Below are positions 48,075-58,924 of a DNA stretch of 58,924 bases, piece by piece (within the stretch, counting starts at the first letter, position 1; each line of letters opens with the position of its first letter). A program made the translations under genes and the position numbers. Source of the DNA: Thermomucor indicae-seudaticae (lineage: Eukaryota > Mucoromycota > Mucoromycetes > Mucorales > Lichtheimiaceae); contig JSYX01000179.1 in NCBI GenBank assembly GCA_000787465.1, positions 1 to 58,924 of the forward strand, given 5' to 3'. The notes under the pieces were generated by a model that saw nothing but the letters and a program-made list of their open reading frames with translations, had not been told where the DNA came from and did not search any database.

Positions 48075-50156
48075 CTAAGCAACATAGTATCCGTAATGCT
48101 GCATGCTGCGCATCTTTCGCGGCTTATTACCATTTCGTCTTTTCCGATGGAGTCCTGCAGGACCGCACCGCAACGGCTGCGCATAGGGGTCCTGTACTGG
48201 GTTTAAGAGAGAAATGTCACCATGATACTGCTCAGAGTATGGCTGGGGTTGGTCCCGTTCACAATAGTAATCGTCCTCTTCAGGGTAATAAAACAGGTTC
48301 TCTGGATTGTAAACAGCACTATGGACACGATGGCGCGAGCAAATCGGTCTTGTATGCAGCTCTGTCGGATCCTCATACACTGTATCATAGTCGTCGTCAT
48401 AGTCATCCTCTTCGACACGTGATTTCCTCCTTGACGGATAAGCTGAGCGACATTCTTCTTCCATGGGACTGCCCTTTTGACGGCCATCTCCAGTACTGGT
48501 GGAATTGGAATTCTCGATAATCATCAGCGTGTCTTCCATAATAGCCGAAGAACGGTTTTCTTCATCATCGAGTTCCATGACAGGTGTAAAAGGCATGGAC
48601 TTCTGTCTTCGTAACAAACCTTGCGCTTTATCCGGGGACGGTGTTGTAAGAACAGGAGGAGTAGCTGAAGAAGCGGTGGCGTTGGTGTGCTGTGCTTGCG
48701 AATTGAACAATAGTGCGGAGAATGGAGCTTTTATCTCGTTTTCGTCTTTTGATTTCGCGTTACTATTATTGCGTTTAAAGAGAGAAAATATTGACTTGGA
48801 AGTCTTTTTCGGTCGAGGAGTGTATTCTGTGTTGGCAAGATGATTAGCTCATTTGTTAACGCAAACTGGGTTGTGAAAGAGACATGTATATCATACCGGA
48901 CAAGACATCTGGTGGACCTTTGCTGAATTGCTTCTGTAGCCAAGGTATCATGTCTGTTTTTGCAAATATGCAATCATAAAACGCGTTGTCTACAAGGAAA
49001 CGTTTCTCCATGTTAAGATACCATCCATGTCTGTAGTGTTAGATGCACAAACTTACTGTATGCAGCCATACGCTCTTCCCTTGTCGGCAGGGCGCGCGAA
49101 TCGTTCATCTTTAATGGCCGATGTTCATTGCCAGTCCTGTCGCCTGGTCTTAGGTATGGCAAATTATGGATTGGATCAGCCCGTCTACGAGGTTGATGTT
49201 GCGTTCTTGAATCCTCTTTGCTGTGCTCCACGTCAGACAGATGATGACTGCGGCGTACTGCGTCCGAAGTAGTCGGTGCTCGTTGGTCGGATATATCATT
49301 ATCATCACAGATAGTAGCGTAAGGATCTTTTGATGCAATTCTTTCATCTTCTACCAGTTGTTCTGGATATGACGTGACAGGACCGTCAGCAAAATGGATG
49401 CATCGTGATTTTCGCTTGCGTGCAGCGTCACTGTTATTATCGCAGTGACTGTCCGGCGTCGTCAGTGTGGGCATGCTCTTGGTCCTCGGCATGTTCTTTG
49501 TGAGCCGCTTGCTGGATATCGGTAGAATAATATCACGCGGTGCGTTTGCAAGCGTTCTCTTGATAAATTCGGTAATGCGTCCTGCCTGTTCATCCACTGC
49601 TGCAGATGAGCGGCGAACCTGCTGTCGATTATCGTCGTGAGGAACTGAGGGTGGTCGTGCTTGGCTTTGACTTCTCCCAGCCCATCTTTGTTTATAGCTC
49701 CTCCACGGTGATAGTTTTTCTTCGGTAACTGGACTGGCACATTCGCTTGGTAGAAACCCGTTACTTATAACATGAGTACGTGTTAAACAACAGTTTGCAT
49801 CAGTCTGGCGGCATTTACCTGGACGCTATCGATAGAGATGTTTCATCGAAGTCGTTACTCTCGTCAGTGCTTTCATCATCAGATTCGACGAGAACGGGTT
49901 TGCTAATAGCAGGAAACTGAGATTCTTCTTTTTCCTCGCTGCTATTTAAAAGAGCTGGACTTTCGTCTCGCATGTCCTCGCGCGGGAAAGCGTAATCATT
50001 TTGCTGCTTGACGGATAAGGTCACAGCTGAAGCAGCTGGAGAAAGCCGATGGTTCCTCTCTGCTTCTCCTTAGTGGTTGGATTGCCTCAGCTTAATATCA
50101 TCAAATACTCTACCTCCGAGGTACTCATTAATTTCTGTAAAAAGATCCTGCATCAT
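48075..50156 (-). CDS. Large disordered protein, unknown family
   Basis: I do not recognise this protein. It reads MMQDLFTEINEYLGG, then via a phase-1 45-nt intron GEAERNHRLSPAASAVTLS. An acidic region follows (VESDDESTDESNDFDE), then LSIASSECASPVTEEKLSPW, RITEFIKRTLANAPRDIILP and a long polar segment with RPLKMNDSRALPTREERMAA. A short ordered-looking piece is YNNAFYDCIFAKTDMIPWLQ plus KQFSKGPPDVLSG. Then come TPRPKKTSKSIFSLFKRN and an acidic/Tyr-rich C-terminus (VEEDDYDDDYDTVYEDP). About 610 residues. The FYDCIFAKTDMIPWL block is the best handle for a profile search. Without the first intron the frame would meet a TAA, so that intron must be real if 50156 is the start. Confidence 0.5.
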
Positions 50157-51140
50157 ACCTGATCTATATGTTAAATTATGCACAAACCAAGCACACAAAG
50201 AAATCTACTCGCCTTGCGTTTTGTAATTATACTGTGAATATACCATATTTTGGATGCTTCAGGTAAAATGGATAAAGGGAAAAGATTTCGTTAAAATGTG
50301 GTATGGCTACGGGTTTGCTTCTCACCATCGAGCTTCAAAACATTTCCTTTTTGGGGTGATCCCAACCGTAACAGGAAATGCCTATGTACCGGATGTTTCC
50401 TCTGTATATGCGCAATCAGGAAAGTATGTCAGCAGCTAGGATATGGCCATGTTTGCATCATTTTTTCGCCCCACTTTGCGCATATAGAAGAAGAGCTTTA
50501 GCAGTCTCCTGTCATCGTCCAAGGTGAACCCTTTTTGGATAGTCTAGCCGTATGTATGATTTCCCATGACCATAGCCAGTCCTGTATTTTTGCTTGATTG
50601 TCACAATATATCACACGTAAACGCGACACACCATGCGCACCGGCGTCATTCCTTTGTCCTACTTGGGACAGTTTACTGTACATATGTAGCCGTGCACTAG
50701 GAAAATTGTATCCACATCATTGATCTATGGAGAAAAGGTATCCTGCGACAAACTTTAGTACGTTGATGAAGGAATCCCGAAGATGCTGTAGTAATTCTCC
50801 TTTTTCTAACTAACGGTTCATACTCTTCTGCCTTGCGAAGTATCAAAAGCTTCACATGAAATTTAATCGTGAATGTGTCGCATAATTGTTCAGCTAGCAA
50901 AAAGTTGGAACACTATTTCACAAAAACGCACAAGTGGGATTACAAGGAAGAGCGTCTTCGACTTATCCGGTGCTTTTTTTTCTTGTAGCTGAATCAAAGA
51001 GTGTGTAAGGGAAACGGCTGAGAAAAGAGCAGGTGACGTGTTCAGGTGACAGACAATGTTGGCGTCCTCGGATTCCTTGCACTTTTTGACAACATCTTGC
51101 CTTTCCTTTCGTTTTCTTTCCTTCCCTTCTACTCTACGAC
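50157..51140. other. Intergenic region left of the Fanzor gene
   Basis: About 1 kb without a recognised gene. It would contain the left boundary of any mobile element carrying the Fanzor gene. I looked for terminal inverted repeats against 54257-55782 by eye and found none. A CT-rich tract (51095-51135) lies just before the Fanzor start. Confidence 0.4.
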
Positions 51141-54100
51141 ATGAGCGTTCCCAAGCACTGGAAAGCCTTGATTCTCAAAAAGAAGGTGGAAAAGCAGAAG
51201 AGGGTTGAACAAGAAGCCTCTACTGGTCAGTGTTGTCTTGAGATCGTCTCACTATGCTTTCCGGATTGACTTATGCATTAAAAAGTGTGCTGTCGATGTG
51301 GCCAACGCGGCCACAAGGATGCCAGATCTTCGATGTGTCTCATGAATAAGAAGGGGCAAAACCAAGGACCTTTTACACGTAAGGAGGTCATGGATTACGA
51401 ATATGGGTTAGTCCAATTTTCTTGTCAAAAGAGCGCCCAACAATGGTCCGGACGCACAAGAGGAAATTTAGGGACGACTTTAGAGCTAGGCAAGGCCTCA
51501 AGAATGCCAGGAAGATAGGCGCACAAAACCGAAAAATTATTTGGCCAAGAAGAAACCCAAAAAGCCTTGCAAACGGTGTGTGGAGGCTGGCAAGTATGAG
51601 GAAGCGAAGCCGCACTCGAACGCACGGAGCAAAGATTGCTTCTTCTACAAACCGACCACGGAAAAACAGATAAAAGCTTTGCTTGGCGACAACTTGCGCT
51701 ATTGTGTTGTCAAAACCAGCATTGATTCCTCTCTCCGGTTAAGCAAGGACGACAAGGAGAAGTTTTGTGAGAAGCTGGATCGCTTGGTGGAAAATTCGAG
51801 AGAAGCGATTGTCAAAAGCCAGCTTTTTGCAACACATTTTATCCTACAGCGCGTGGAAACAGAAGGGGCGATCTCCCCTGAATTCTTTACGCGGAACTTC
51901 TTCTATCGTTGCATGCAACTGGTCCGCGGGAAAGACCTCTCCACCCACTAAGAAAATGGCAACCAAGATGGGGAAGCTTCTGGACCGGGTAGCATGGCAG
52001 GAAATGTTTCCACAGTCAAAGACGACAAGAACAAATATGTAGCAGAGACGTTGAACGACGTCATGCAGAAGAAATTCAAATATCATAAGCTTCATCCCGA
52101 AACCGTCGTTTCCCCGGAGTCTGTCTACATGCACCATCTCTGTGCATATGCGATAGTGTCAGCAAACACATTCACAAACTATGTTATCGAACAGTACGAA
52201 CGGGTCACAATTGCATATATCAAATGGCGGCTGAGGAAAGAGCTCAAGGTAAATCAAGACAAATCAAATGACTCTTCGACTTCCGCTAATCTGCATATCT
52301 GCTTGCAGAGTTTAGATCATAAGCACTCGAGAAGTTGTCCCTGTACGTTTATGACTTTTATTCCGGCGACATGAGTGCCCAATGGCCATCCGTGGTTATG
52401 CAGACTGAAGAACTGACAACCTCGTTGCACGATATCGACAAAACCTTGAAGCTGAAGCCCACTGGAAATCTCCCGACAGTAGAACACAGAAGTACGCATC
52501 CGGACAAATGCTACACGTTCATGTGGAAGTACTTGAAGGAGCTGAATGCCGAGAACGCACAATTAATGGGAACAGACGAGGTGCAGACCAAGGTGAGTAA
52601 GACGAGGTGCTATAGCGTATGCCGCCAGTTTCCAGAATGGAAAACCACGGGTCGCCGAAGGCGAAGCCGAGTGGTCAGATCTATTACCAAGTCCATCAAT
52701 GATGCTTCATCCTTGACGGTAACAGCCTTTGGTGAAGTCAGTATGCAGAAGCTACAAGTCATCGTCGAAGATACAACCGAACGTATCGCGGCTTCAAAGC
52801 AGTCTCTCGCAGACCCGGATCATTCTGGTATCGACCGCTCAGCTTGCTTTATTCCTGACGCTTTCACCTACATGAAATCGCTTCACGTCTTCAACCCTGT
52901 TCCTCAATACTCGATGACGCCCAAATACGTCCCGGTCTATATTTATACCCTGCAGCATCTGCTTCAAGACACTAGCATCCACGTCTCGCAATCTGCTGCG
53001 GTTGCGGACCCAAGCAAGTTGTTTGCAAAGACGTTCCGCATACCTGCCAGCACGATGGATGACGCAGACAAGGACTCCATGAAGATCTTCATGAACGACA
53101 TACGAACCGACGGCGTTGGCGTTGATTTCGTGTGCGCTCGTCGGAAGTCCTCAAGTGCCACCACTTTGCCCGACCTCGAATTCGGCGATTTTTCCGCCCA
53201 AGAGCTGGAAGAGGACTTCCATTTATGGGCGATCGATCCTGGGGTCACGGAGGTCTTCGTCGCTGCAGACGGGCATGGTGATACGCGGCATCACATCCGA
53301 TCATTATCAGCAAAAGAATATTATCGTTTGGCAGGGTACGACATGACAACTGCAAAGATGTCGCGCTGGAAGCAGAAGTCCGGTATTGACAAGAAGGAAA
53401 GCACCATTCCTTCCCCGAAAACCGCAAAGAAGCAGATATTTGACAAGCACGTCCAAAAGCTCCTGGAACACTTACCGATACTTCTCAGATTCTATGACAA
53501 ACGCGTTGCTTCCCTGCGTTTCATGAATTACCAAGGCCGACAGCGGGCGGATCAGGAGATGCTTAGAATAATGATTGATGGAGGTCAGAAGTATGGCCGA
53601 CGTAAGTCCAAGAGACGAGAGGCAACAAGAGATCAAGCAGCAAAGATGTGGACTCGCCATGAGAAAACTGTTGAACGTGAGCACGATACTGATTATTGGC
53701 AACCTACAAAACGGTAAGTTTGGATTATCCATCACATGAATTTTTCTGCTTATTTACAATTTTTACAAGGAAATGGAGACCAGCAACCTTTGATAATGAC
53801 ACCCTACGGCCACCACTGGTAGCCTTCGGGGACGCTAAGTTCGCCAGTACGATGCGAGGGAAACATTGCGCTTCATTAGCTGGGCGTTGCCGCAAAAAGC
53901 TTAAGGAAGCGGAACTACGAGGAGAACTGGTTCTCATTCCCGTTGACGAATACTTTTCTTCGCAAGTTTGCAGCAATTGTCGACAGCGCGACATGGCAAA
54001 CGTTCAGGTCAGCGACGACGGCACGCTGCACACGGTGAAAACATGCAAAAGGTGACCGATAGGCTACTGAAACTACCATTCTTCTTCCCTGCTAATACCC

Positions 54101-54256
54101 TGAAACCATAACAGTTGCAACACCGTCTGGCAACGTGATCGCAATGCTGTCAGAAACCTACATGCGATTGCCACATCACTTGTCGAAACTGGTACAAGAC
54201 CTTCCATCTTTCTTCCTCGAGAACGAACCAGCAGTCGCCGTAGCAAAAACGGCTGA
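51141..54256 (+). CDS. Fanzor: eukaryotic TnpB-like RNA-guided DNA endonuclease (N-terminal half probably damaged)
   Basis: RuvC-like nuclease of the Fanzor family, eukaryotic relatives of transposon TnpB that use a guide RNA. Exon 1 (51141-51225): MSVPKHWKALILKKKVEKQK. Exon 2 has a zinc knuckle (CCRCGQRGHKDARSSMC). A third part is Lys/Arg-rich with CKRCVEAGKYEEAKPHSNAR. The large exon (to 53713) holds FMNDIRTDGVGVDFVCARRK and RuvC-I LWAIDPGVTEVFVAADG (Asp codon 53235-53237). After a 57-nt intron: VAFGDAKFASTMRGKHCASL, then IPVDEYFSSQVCSNC (candidate Glu 53948-53950; CxxC 53969-53980). After a 63-nt intron: the second CxxC and RDRNAVRNLHAIATSL (RuvC-III Asp 54137-54139). Stop at 54254-54256. 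All nuclease motifs are present. Damage: the frame shifts by one base at A5 51532-51536, an in-frame TAA lies at 51949-51951, and the join near 52250-52335 is unresolved. Family known; activity unknown. Confidence 0.82.
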
Positions 54257-55782
54257 TGTCTACAGTAAGCAAACTCACATACATCTCTTCAATAAGTTCA
54301 CTTATCATCGTTTTTTACCATAGCACACATTGTGGTAAGCGAATCTTCTTTCGTGCTTACAGAACATGGTACTCACTCAAGGAAATATTTGCTCTGCCGG
54401 AAATGCCGTGTATGCGGCGACTGATGACTGGACGTAAGTGGGCAAAATCGGTTGGAATGAGACACACTCTCTAACATGTATGGACGCAAAGGAGACTTGC
54501 TTGTCTGCGCAAAGAAAACTCGTCAGTCACCGCGAATGGGCATATCCCGTAGCGCAAATGTTTCCTAAATTAACAGTATACACAATCTTCTGGAAGACCG
54601 TAGTAAAAATGCTCAGGAATAACAGCGGAAGACGTCTGTTATGCTCACAACAGAGACTGACGGTAAACACAGTGAACGCGTATGTTGTAAGCGTATTTTG
54701 GAAAACTTCAGTTGAGAATCCGAAACATGAATAAGTCTACCGGGAACAAACAGCAGGCCGTTTCTTTTTACGCAATACAGCAGCTTGTACCCTAAGTATC
54801 ATCGTGAAACGGCTGTCGGTTTTACTCAGTAGCCTGCCGTTTACCACGCAGAGGGATACTGGCCATTTTATCGACCAGTGGCAGTTCTTCTAACGAGCTT
54901 TTGCTTTGATAAAATCTCTTTTTGTGACTTGACCGGCTCCAGATACACAAGCATATGCTAACTGCTTTTTTGTCGAGACGAATGGTATATAAGGAAACAA
55001 ACTGTGAGCTCTTCATTATAGAAGAGAATTACTACAAATACATGTCGGCAGCAAGGCATGTCCTGAAGATGGCCAGTGAACAGTAAATGACAAAGACAGA
55101 ATATTGATCTGGATATGGTATTGTATCAGGCAGGAACCAACACCATGAACTGGACCTTACTAAAAGTTCTTCTGAATGGCCCTTCTTTTTCGCTGATTAC
55201 TTCGCTTGCTGTAATGTCACGCTTTCAAGCCAGCTTTTCGTTGTAATCATGAAAAGAGCCGCTATTTCGAACCAGGAAAAGCCCAGCGGCACCGAAAGAA
55301 TGCGCTACTTTGGCTTAGCCCGTCGTACGTTTTAGTGCACTTGCTTAGCGCAATGACGTTTTTAGTTCGTCTCATTTATACATGGGATGATCGATGCTTT
55401 CAAGCTGCTTATGCAGGTATATTCCCTCCGTAAATATCGTTTTTGCACATTTGAAATTGACTTGGAGTCTCATGTTATCTGATAATCGATCACAAGAAAC
55501 AGTTGGCAATGCATTTACAGGACCTAAATGGACGGGACTTGAACCATAGAGTTGGTGTCACCGCAGATCACCTTTATTGTCGTTGTGCCACCAAGACTAT
55601 CAGTGGCACCACGAGCCAGGCACAGACTGTATCCTCAGTAGCCCACAATTTGTTCAGCATTACTTTATCAGTGAACGTCGATATGTTTATTATTGACATT
55701 AACTATACGTAAAAAAGAAACTGCACGTAAGAAAAACGAAGATGAATGAAAAGGAAAAGTTGGGGAGCACAAAATAAGAGTG
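54257..55782. other. Region downstream of Fanzor; possible guide RNA and element end
   Basis: About 1.5 kb with no recognised protein gene. In TnpB and Fanzor loci the guide RNA usually overlaps the 3' end of the nuclease gene or lies just downstream, so the first few hundred bases are the place to look. A short frame with LCRKCRVCGD (about 54377-54428) contains clustered Cys codons but is only about 20 codons long. The frame at 54438-54734 has no known motif. Confidence 0.35.
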
Positions 55783-57177
55783 TTAGTCCGTTGCATCGAT
55801 AGGCTTTTCGACTAAGAAAAAGTACATTGGGGTGAAGATGCCCATTTCACCACCGGCAACCAGCATCTCCGCTGCATCGTTTAGCAGTTGCGATGTCTCG
55901 AGCACACCAGGCGGCACAAGGTTGAATTTGCTTAGAAAGGTGAGAATACTGTGGGTGTAAAAGCGACCCCAGGGCGATCGCAGAATACCGCGAAAGCCTT
56001 CAGGTTTCTTCAGGGTATAGTACCATGGAACTGTTGCGCTGTCAACTGGTGCCACATCGCCTTCTTCTATTACCTTGAAGCCCACTGACTTGGCAGCCTC
56101 CAGACATTGTTTGGTGGAGTATAATTTTGAGATCGAGTTACCTTCTTCGATACCGTGGATTATGCGACGGTGAGTAACGTCATTTTCGTCATATATATCA
56201 GTGGTGCACCATTCGTAGCATGCAAATCGTCCGCCAGGTTTTAAGACACGGTAAATCTCACTGTACACCATCTCTAGTCGGGGGGCATGGACTGTGGCTT
56301 CCACAGAGAACACAGCGTCAAACGTCCGGTTTTCGATTGGCATCTTTGTAAAGTCACCCTTTATGAAATCCGTGTAGTCGCTCAGTCCATACTTGGCTGC
56401 GTATGCGAAACACCGTTCAATCTGATAAGCATTGTTGTTGATACCAGTAACATGGGCATAACCAGATGCCTTGACAATTTCTCGGAGAGGACCACCTAAG
56501 GAGCCAGCCATTATTAATGGTTTCTAGCTCCTCCATAGCACTTTTGCCTTGTACATACCAACACCACAACCCACGTCCTGGCCAGGTAACGCAACCCGTT
56601 AATATAAAGCATGAGCCATATATACATGGTTATCAGTGCATACCAGAACCCGCTGGCCTTTCCTCAGTCCAAGCTTAAGAGCCAAGTACGATTCATGCCT
56701 CTTGATATTTTCTTCGAACGTATCCCCTTTTTTATTCATCCACAAAAGTTAGATACTAATAATAAGGAACCGTGTATCACCCGGCAAAGGCATTATTACC
56801 TTTGTAAAGTTTTGCAAAATGGAACGACTGGCCCCAACCTGTTGCACAGATCAATAAGTGCGATATCATATCATTATCAGGGTTCTTGTGTTTGTTTTCC
56901 CCATACCATACTCGTAAAAATCGGTGACCAGATCATAGAATGCATTCGTCATGTTCTGGGCTTGGCCACGACGACCTTCTACATAGCTTTCGTTATCCTC
57001 GAGTTCAGCTTCTTTTTTGTTGGCCCAGTTGCTGTAATATCTTTCGGCGGCTTGCTTATTAAGCTTCGAGTCTTTCTGAGTAACCTTCTTGAGAAACCCG
57101 GCCTCATCCAGAACGATATTGCCATGAAGCTTGCGCATCATTTGGATTTCATCCGAACTATTGACACTCGGGAACAT
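55783..57177 (-). CDS. ERG6: Sterol 24-C-methyltransferase
   Basis: SAM-dependent enzyme that methylates C-24 of the sterol side chain in ergosterol synthesis (ER/lipid droplet). Exon 1 starts MFPSVNSSDEIQMMRKLHGN and ends at DLVTDFYEYG. Further exons give GWGQSFHFAKLYKG, GDTFEENIKRHESYLALKLG, then the SAM-binding DVGCGVG joined to GPLREIVKASGYAHVTGINN. Downstream are FIKGDFTKMPIENRTFDAVF, VEATVHAPRLEMVYSEIYRV, LKPGGRFACYEWCTTDIYDEN and VPWYYTLKKPEG, ending MYFFLVEKPIDATD. The open frame that appears to start MAGSLGGP at 56511 begins inside an intron and is not the true start. About 370 residues, normal for Erg6. A TATA element lies 80 bases upstream of the ATG. Confidence 0.94.
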
Positions 57178-58760
57178 TTTGATTAAAGTAACTGTGATAA
57201 CGTAAGAGAAGAAAAACGAAAGAGAACAGAAAAAAGCGTTGGACCCCAACTGTGCGTATTATATAGATCACGGAAGAGTATTTTACCCGCTGTCTTGTAC
57301 CGCAAAGAGGGACAACCCGGGAAATTTTTATTCTCTGGAAGATCCAATAAGCTTTCCATTTCTGAAACTCGCGAGATAGATGTGCTTTCTCCTTCAACTA
57401 AGTAACCAATATGTGGAAGCGCCTTTCTTATTAATACTCTTGCCACAACCAAGTGTCTGCAAAAGATCCTACCAATTTACTTGGCACATTCAGGGAGTTT
57501 TGATCGGAGTCAGTTCCGAAAGTCTGTATTCGGCGCATCATCCGCGAAAACTGTATATGGAAACGCCTAACCGGGCAGGAAAACAATGGTCAAGGGAATT
57601 TCAACCAATGACTGTAAGCTTATTATTAAGATCTCGAATTCGCTGTGTGCAATGTGCCTGAATCACTTTCTTTCTAATTTTTGCTATGCACGTTTCTATT
57701 GGTCGGTTTTGCTGGCCTTCTATCCGACTGGGATGAGTCACGGCTAAATTGGCCCTTGCCACAGCCGCAGTGACAAGCATCTTCCCTATTGCATCTCAGC
57801 TACTTGATTGAATATGAAAGATACTTTTACTGTGGAGGTTTCACGTATGCAATTAGCAACGCCACAGATATAGCCATTGTGTTCAGATAAGGTGATGGTG
57901 CATCACGATTTGTGTCACTGCACGGTTATATTCTCGCGCTCATAAGCAGTGATGTCGTAGCACAGCACAATGAAGCAGCTAAGGCCACTTTTTCCGGATA
58001 AATTTTCTCCAAGACACCCCGTAGGACCATGTCGGTTTCACTGTCCCCAACAGAATACATTGCCGCCTTTCGCCGAAGCTCGGTTAAAGCAAGAGCAGCA
58101 CCGTTTGGAAATGAATAATTGCCAAGCAGAAGAGCTTGAGGAATGAGAACGAAAATAAGAGGATGTCGCAACCGGATCATGCTGATAACGTAAATAGGAG
58201 ACTGGCTTTTACATTGGACGTTGCCAAATGCTCGAAAAGGCGCTCCGTGCAGCCTGAAAACCATACAGTATGTGCTATAGAAAATTGTTTCTGCGATGGT
58301 TCTTGATATTCCTCTAATATCCACATGGATGACCGTTTATTACGCTAGCAATTTAACATTTTCTGTTGCAGTTCTCTTTCTACTGGGTTTTTCCGTATGC
58401 TTTGCACTGATGAAAAAAGTCTTTTGGCGCTACTGGCGGCTAACATTTTGCACGAATTTCATTTTTCGTTTCGCTGTTTAGTGAACGATGTTTAGCACCA
58501 ACTATTCAGCATCTCTGTCAATTACAATGAAGGACGCGTCAGTGCACCTTCATGAAGTTCTAGATTTTGTCTTTGCAAGGTTTACTACAACCATGGCACG
58601 TAAGCAGTCCCGGCCAAGATAGATGTTCAAACAAAGGGCGTTCATTCAATACTCTACATTCTTTTGCTTCCCTTTCTTCTTTATCTGACAAACATCCTTA
58701 GCTCTACACACTCCGTGAACCATCGTATTCTTAAACTGTCTGTATCATCCACAAGAGTCC
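57178..58760. other. Intergenic region right of ERG6
   Basis: About 1.6 kb without a recognised gene. Minus frames at 57183-57452 and 57926-58324 and a plus frame at 58296-58481 (one hydrophobic segment, LTFSVAVLFLLGFSVCFAL) have no supporting motifs. The left end carries the ERG6 promoter. Confidence 0.4.
57257..57265 (-). promoter_or_regulatory. TATA box of ERG6
   Basis: TATATAATA on the minus strand, about 80 bases upstream of the ERG6 ATG at 57177. Confidence 0.5.
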
Positions 58761-58924
58761 ATGTCGGAAGATTCTGATGCAAGCCCGGGGATGGTTGATT
58801 CCCTTCTGCGCGAGACTTCTGACCATGGATATTTCTACTCGCAAGGCCGACAAAGAAGGCCTTTTATGGGCATAGTGAAGGCTGTCTCCAACCGCAAGGG
58901 TACACTTTGCCAAGTCGTGTATGG
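58761..58924 (+). CDS. Possible 5' end of a gene cut by the window edge
   Basis: An open frame from ATG 58761 to the end of the window with no stop: MSEDSDASPGMVDSLLRETS, then YFYSQGRQRRPFMGIVKAVS. The acidic/Ser start and basic continuation look protein-like and an ATG is in place, but only 54 codons are visible and no family is recognised. Confidence 0.4.
   Translation, partial: MSEDSDASPGMVDSLLRETSDHGYFYSQGRQRRPFMGIVKAVSNRKGTLCQVVY

Noticed and set aside
51379..51431. A frameshift between zinc-knuckle exon and next Fanzor segment
   Set aside because: A canonical 53-nt GTAAGG...AAAAG intron (51379-51431) joins GPFT to QRPTMVRTHK in frame, so no lesion is needed there.
55525..55555. GGGACTTGAACC as the T-arm of a minus-strand tRNA
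   Set aside because: The flanking bases do not pair to form a T stem, and no acceptor stem is found.
50157..55782. Terminal inverted repeats bounding a Fanzor transposon
   Set aside because: None was found by eye on either side; short matches were no better than chance. A computed self-alignment is needed.

Overview
The window looks like nuclear DNA of an early-diverging filamentous fungus, most likely Mucoromycota (Mucorales-like). The genes are cut by many short introns, mostly 50-75 nt, often with CTAAC/CTAAT-type branch points. Intergenic gaps are short and the housekeeping genes are clearly fungal: ERG6, SSD1, INO80, VPS11, NPR3, DCP1 and an StuA-type APSES factor. There is no prokaryotic signature. 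The placement is inferred from gene content, not from a marker search. I recognised no rRNA, tRNA or CRISPR array.

Layout. 0.5-7.1 kb: mitochondrial DnaJ (MDJ1), dynein light intermediate chain (minus) and a divergent ARB2/FAM172-like gene. 8.7-10.3 kb: an APSES transcription factor between two gene-poor gaps. 12.2-23.0 kb: a claudin-like tetraspan gene divergent from NPR3 (GATOR1), two minus-strand genes of unknown function, and an AlkB-like dioxygenase divergent from VPS11. 23.3-36.6 kb: a doubtful small gene, FAP7/AK6, INO80 and SSD1. 37.1-40.9 kb: a secreted protein with four identical dibasic Lys-Arg-Asp sites, a small hydrophilic protein and 6-phosphogluconate dehydrogenase. 41.1-50.2 kb: an MFS (DHA2) transporter, DCP1 divergent from ribosomal protein uL14, a glycosyltransferase-like gene and a disordered protein. 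51.1-54.3 kb: a Fanzor (eukaryotic TnpB-like RNA-guided nuclease) gene. 55.8-57.2 kb: ERG6. The window ends inside a possible gene.

The genes do not form one pathway. This is ordinary chromosome with several tightly spaced divergent pairs (start codons about 95-125 bp apart) plus one mobile-element-type locus. The most interesting loci are the Fanzor gene, whose nuclease half is intact but whose N-terminal half appears damaged, and the modular secreted protein whose phase-1 exons open with a predicted kexin site. Three introns with GC-AG borders are each required to keep a conserved reading frame open.

Gene spans below run from start codon to stop codon and include introns. Splice sites were placed by eye from GT/GC-AG signals and family conservation, so individual junctions may be off.
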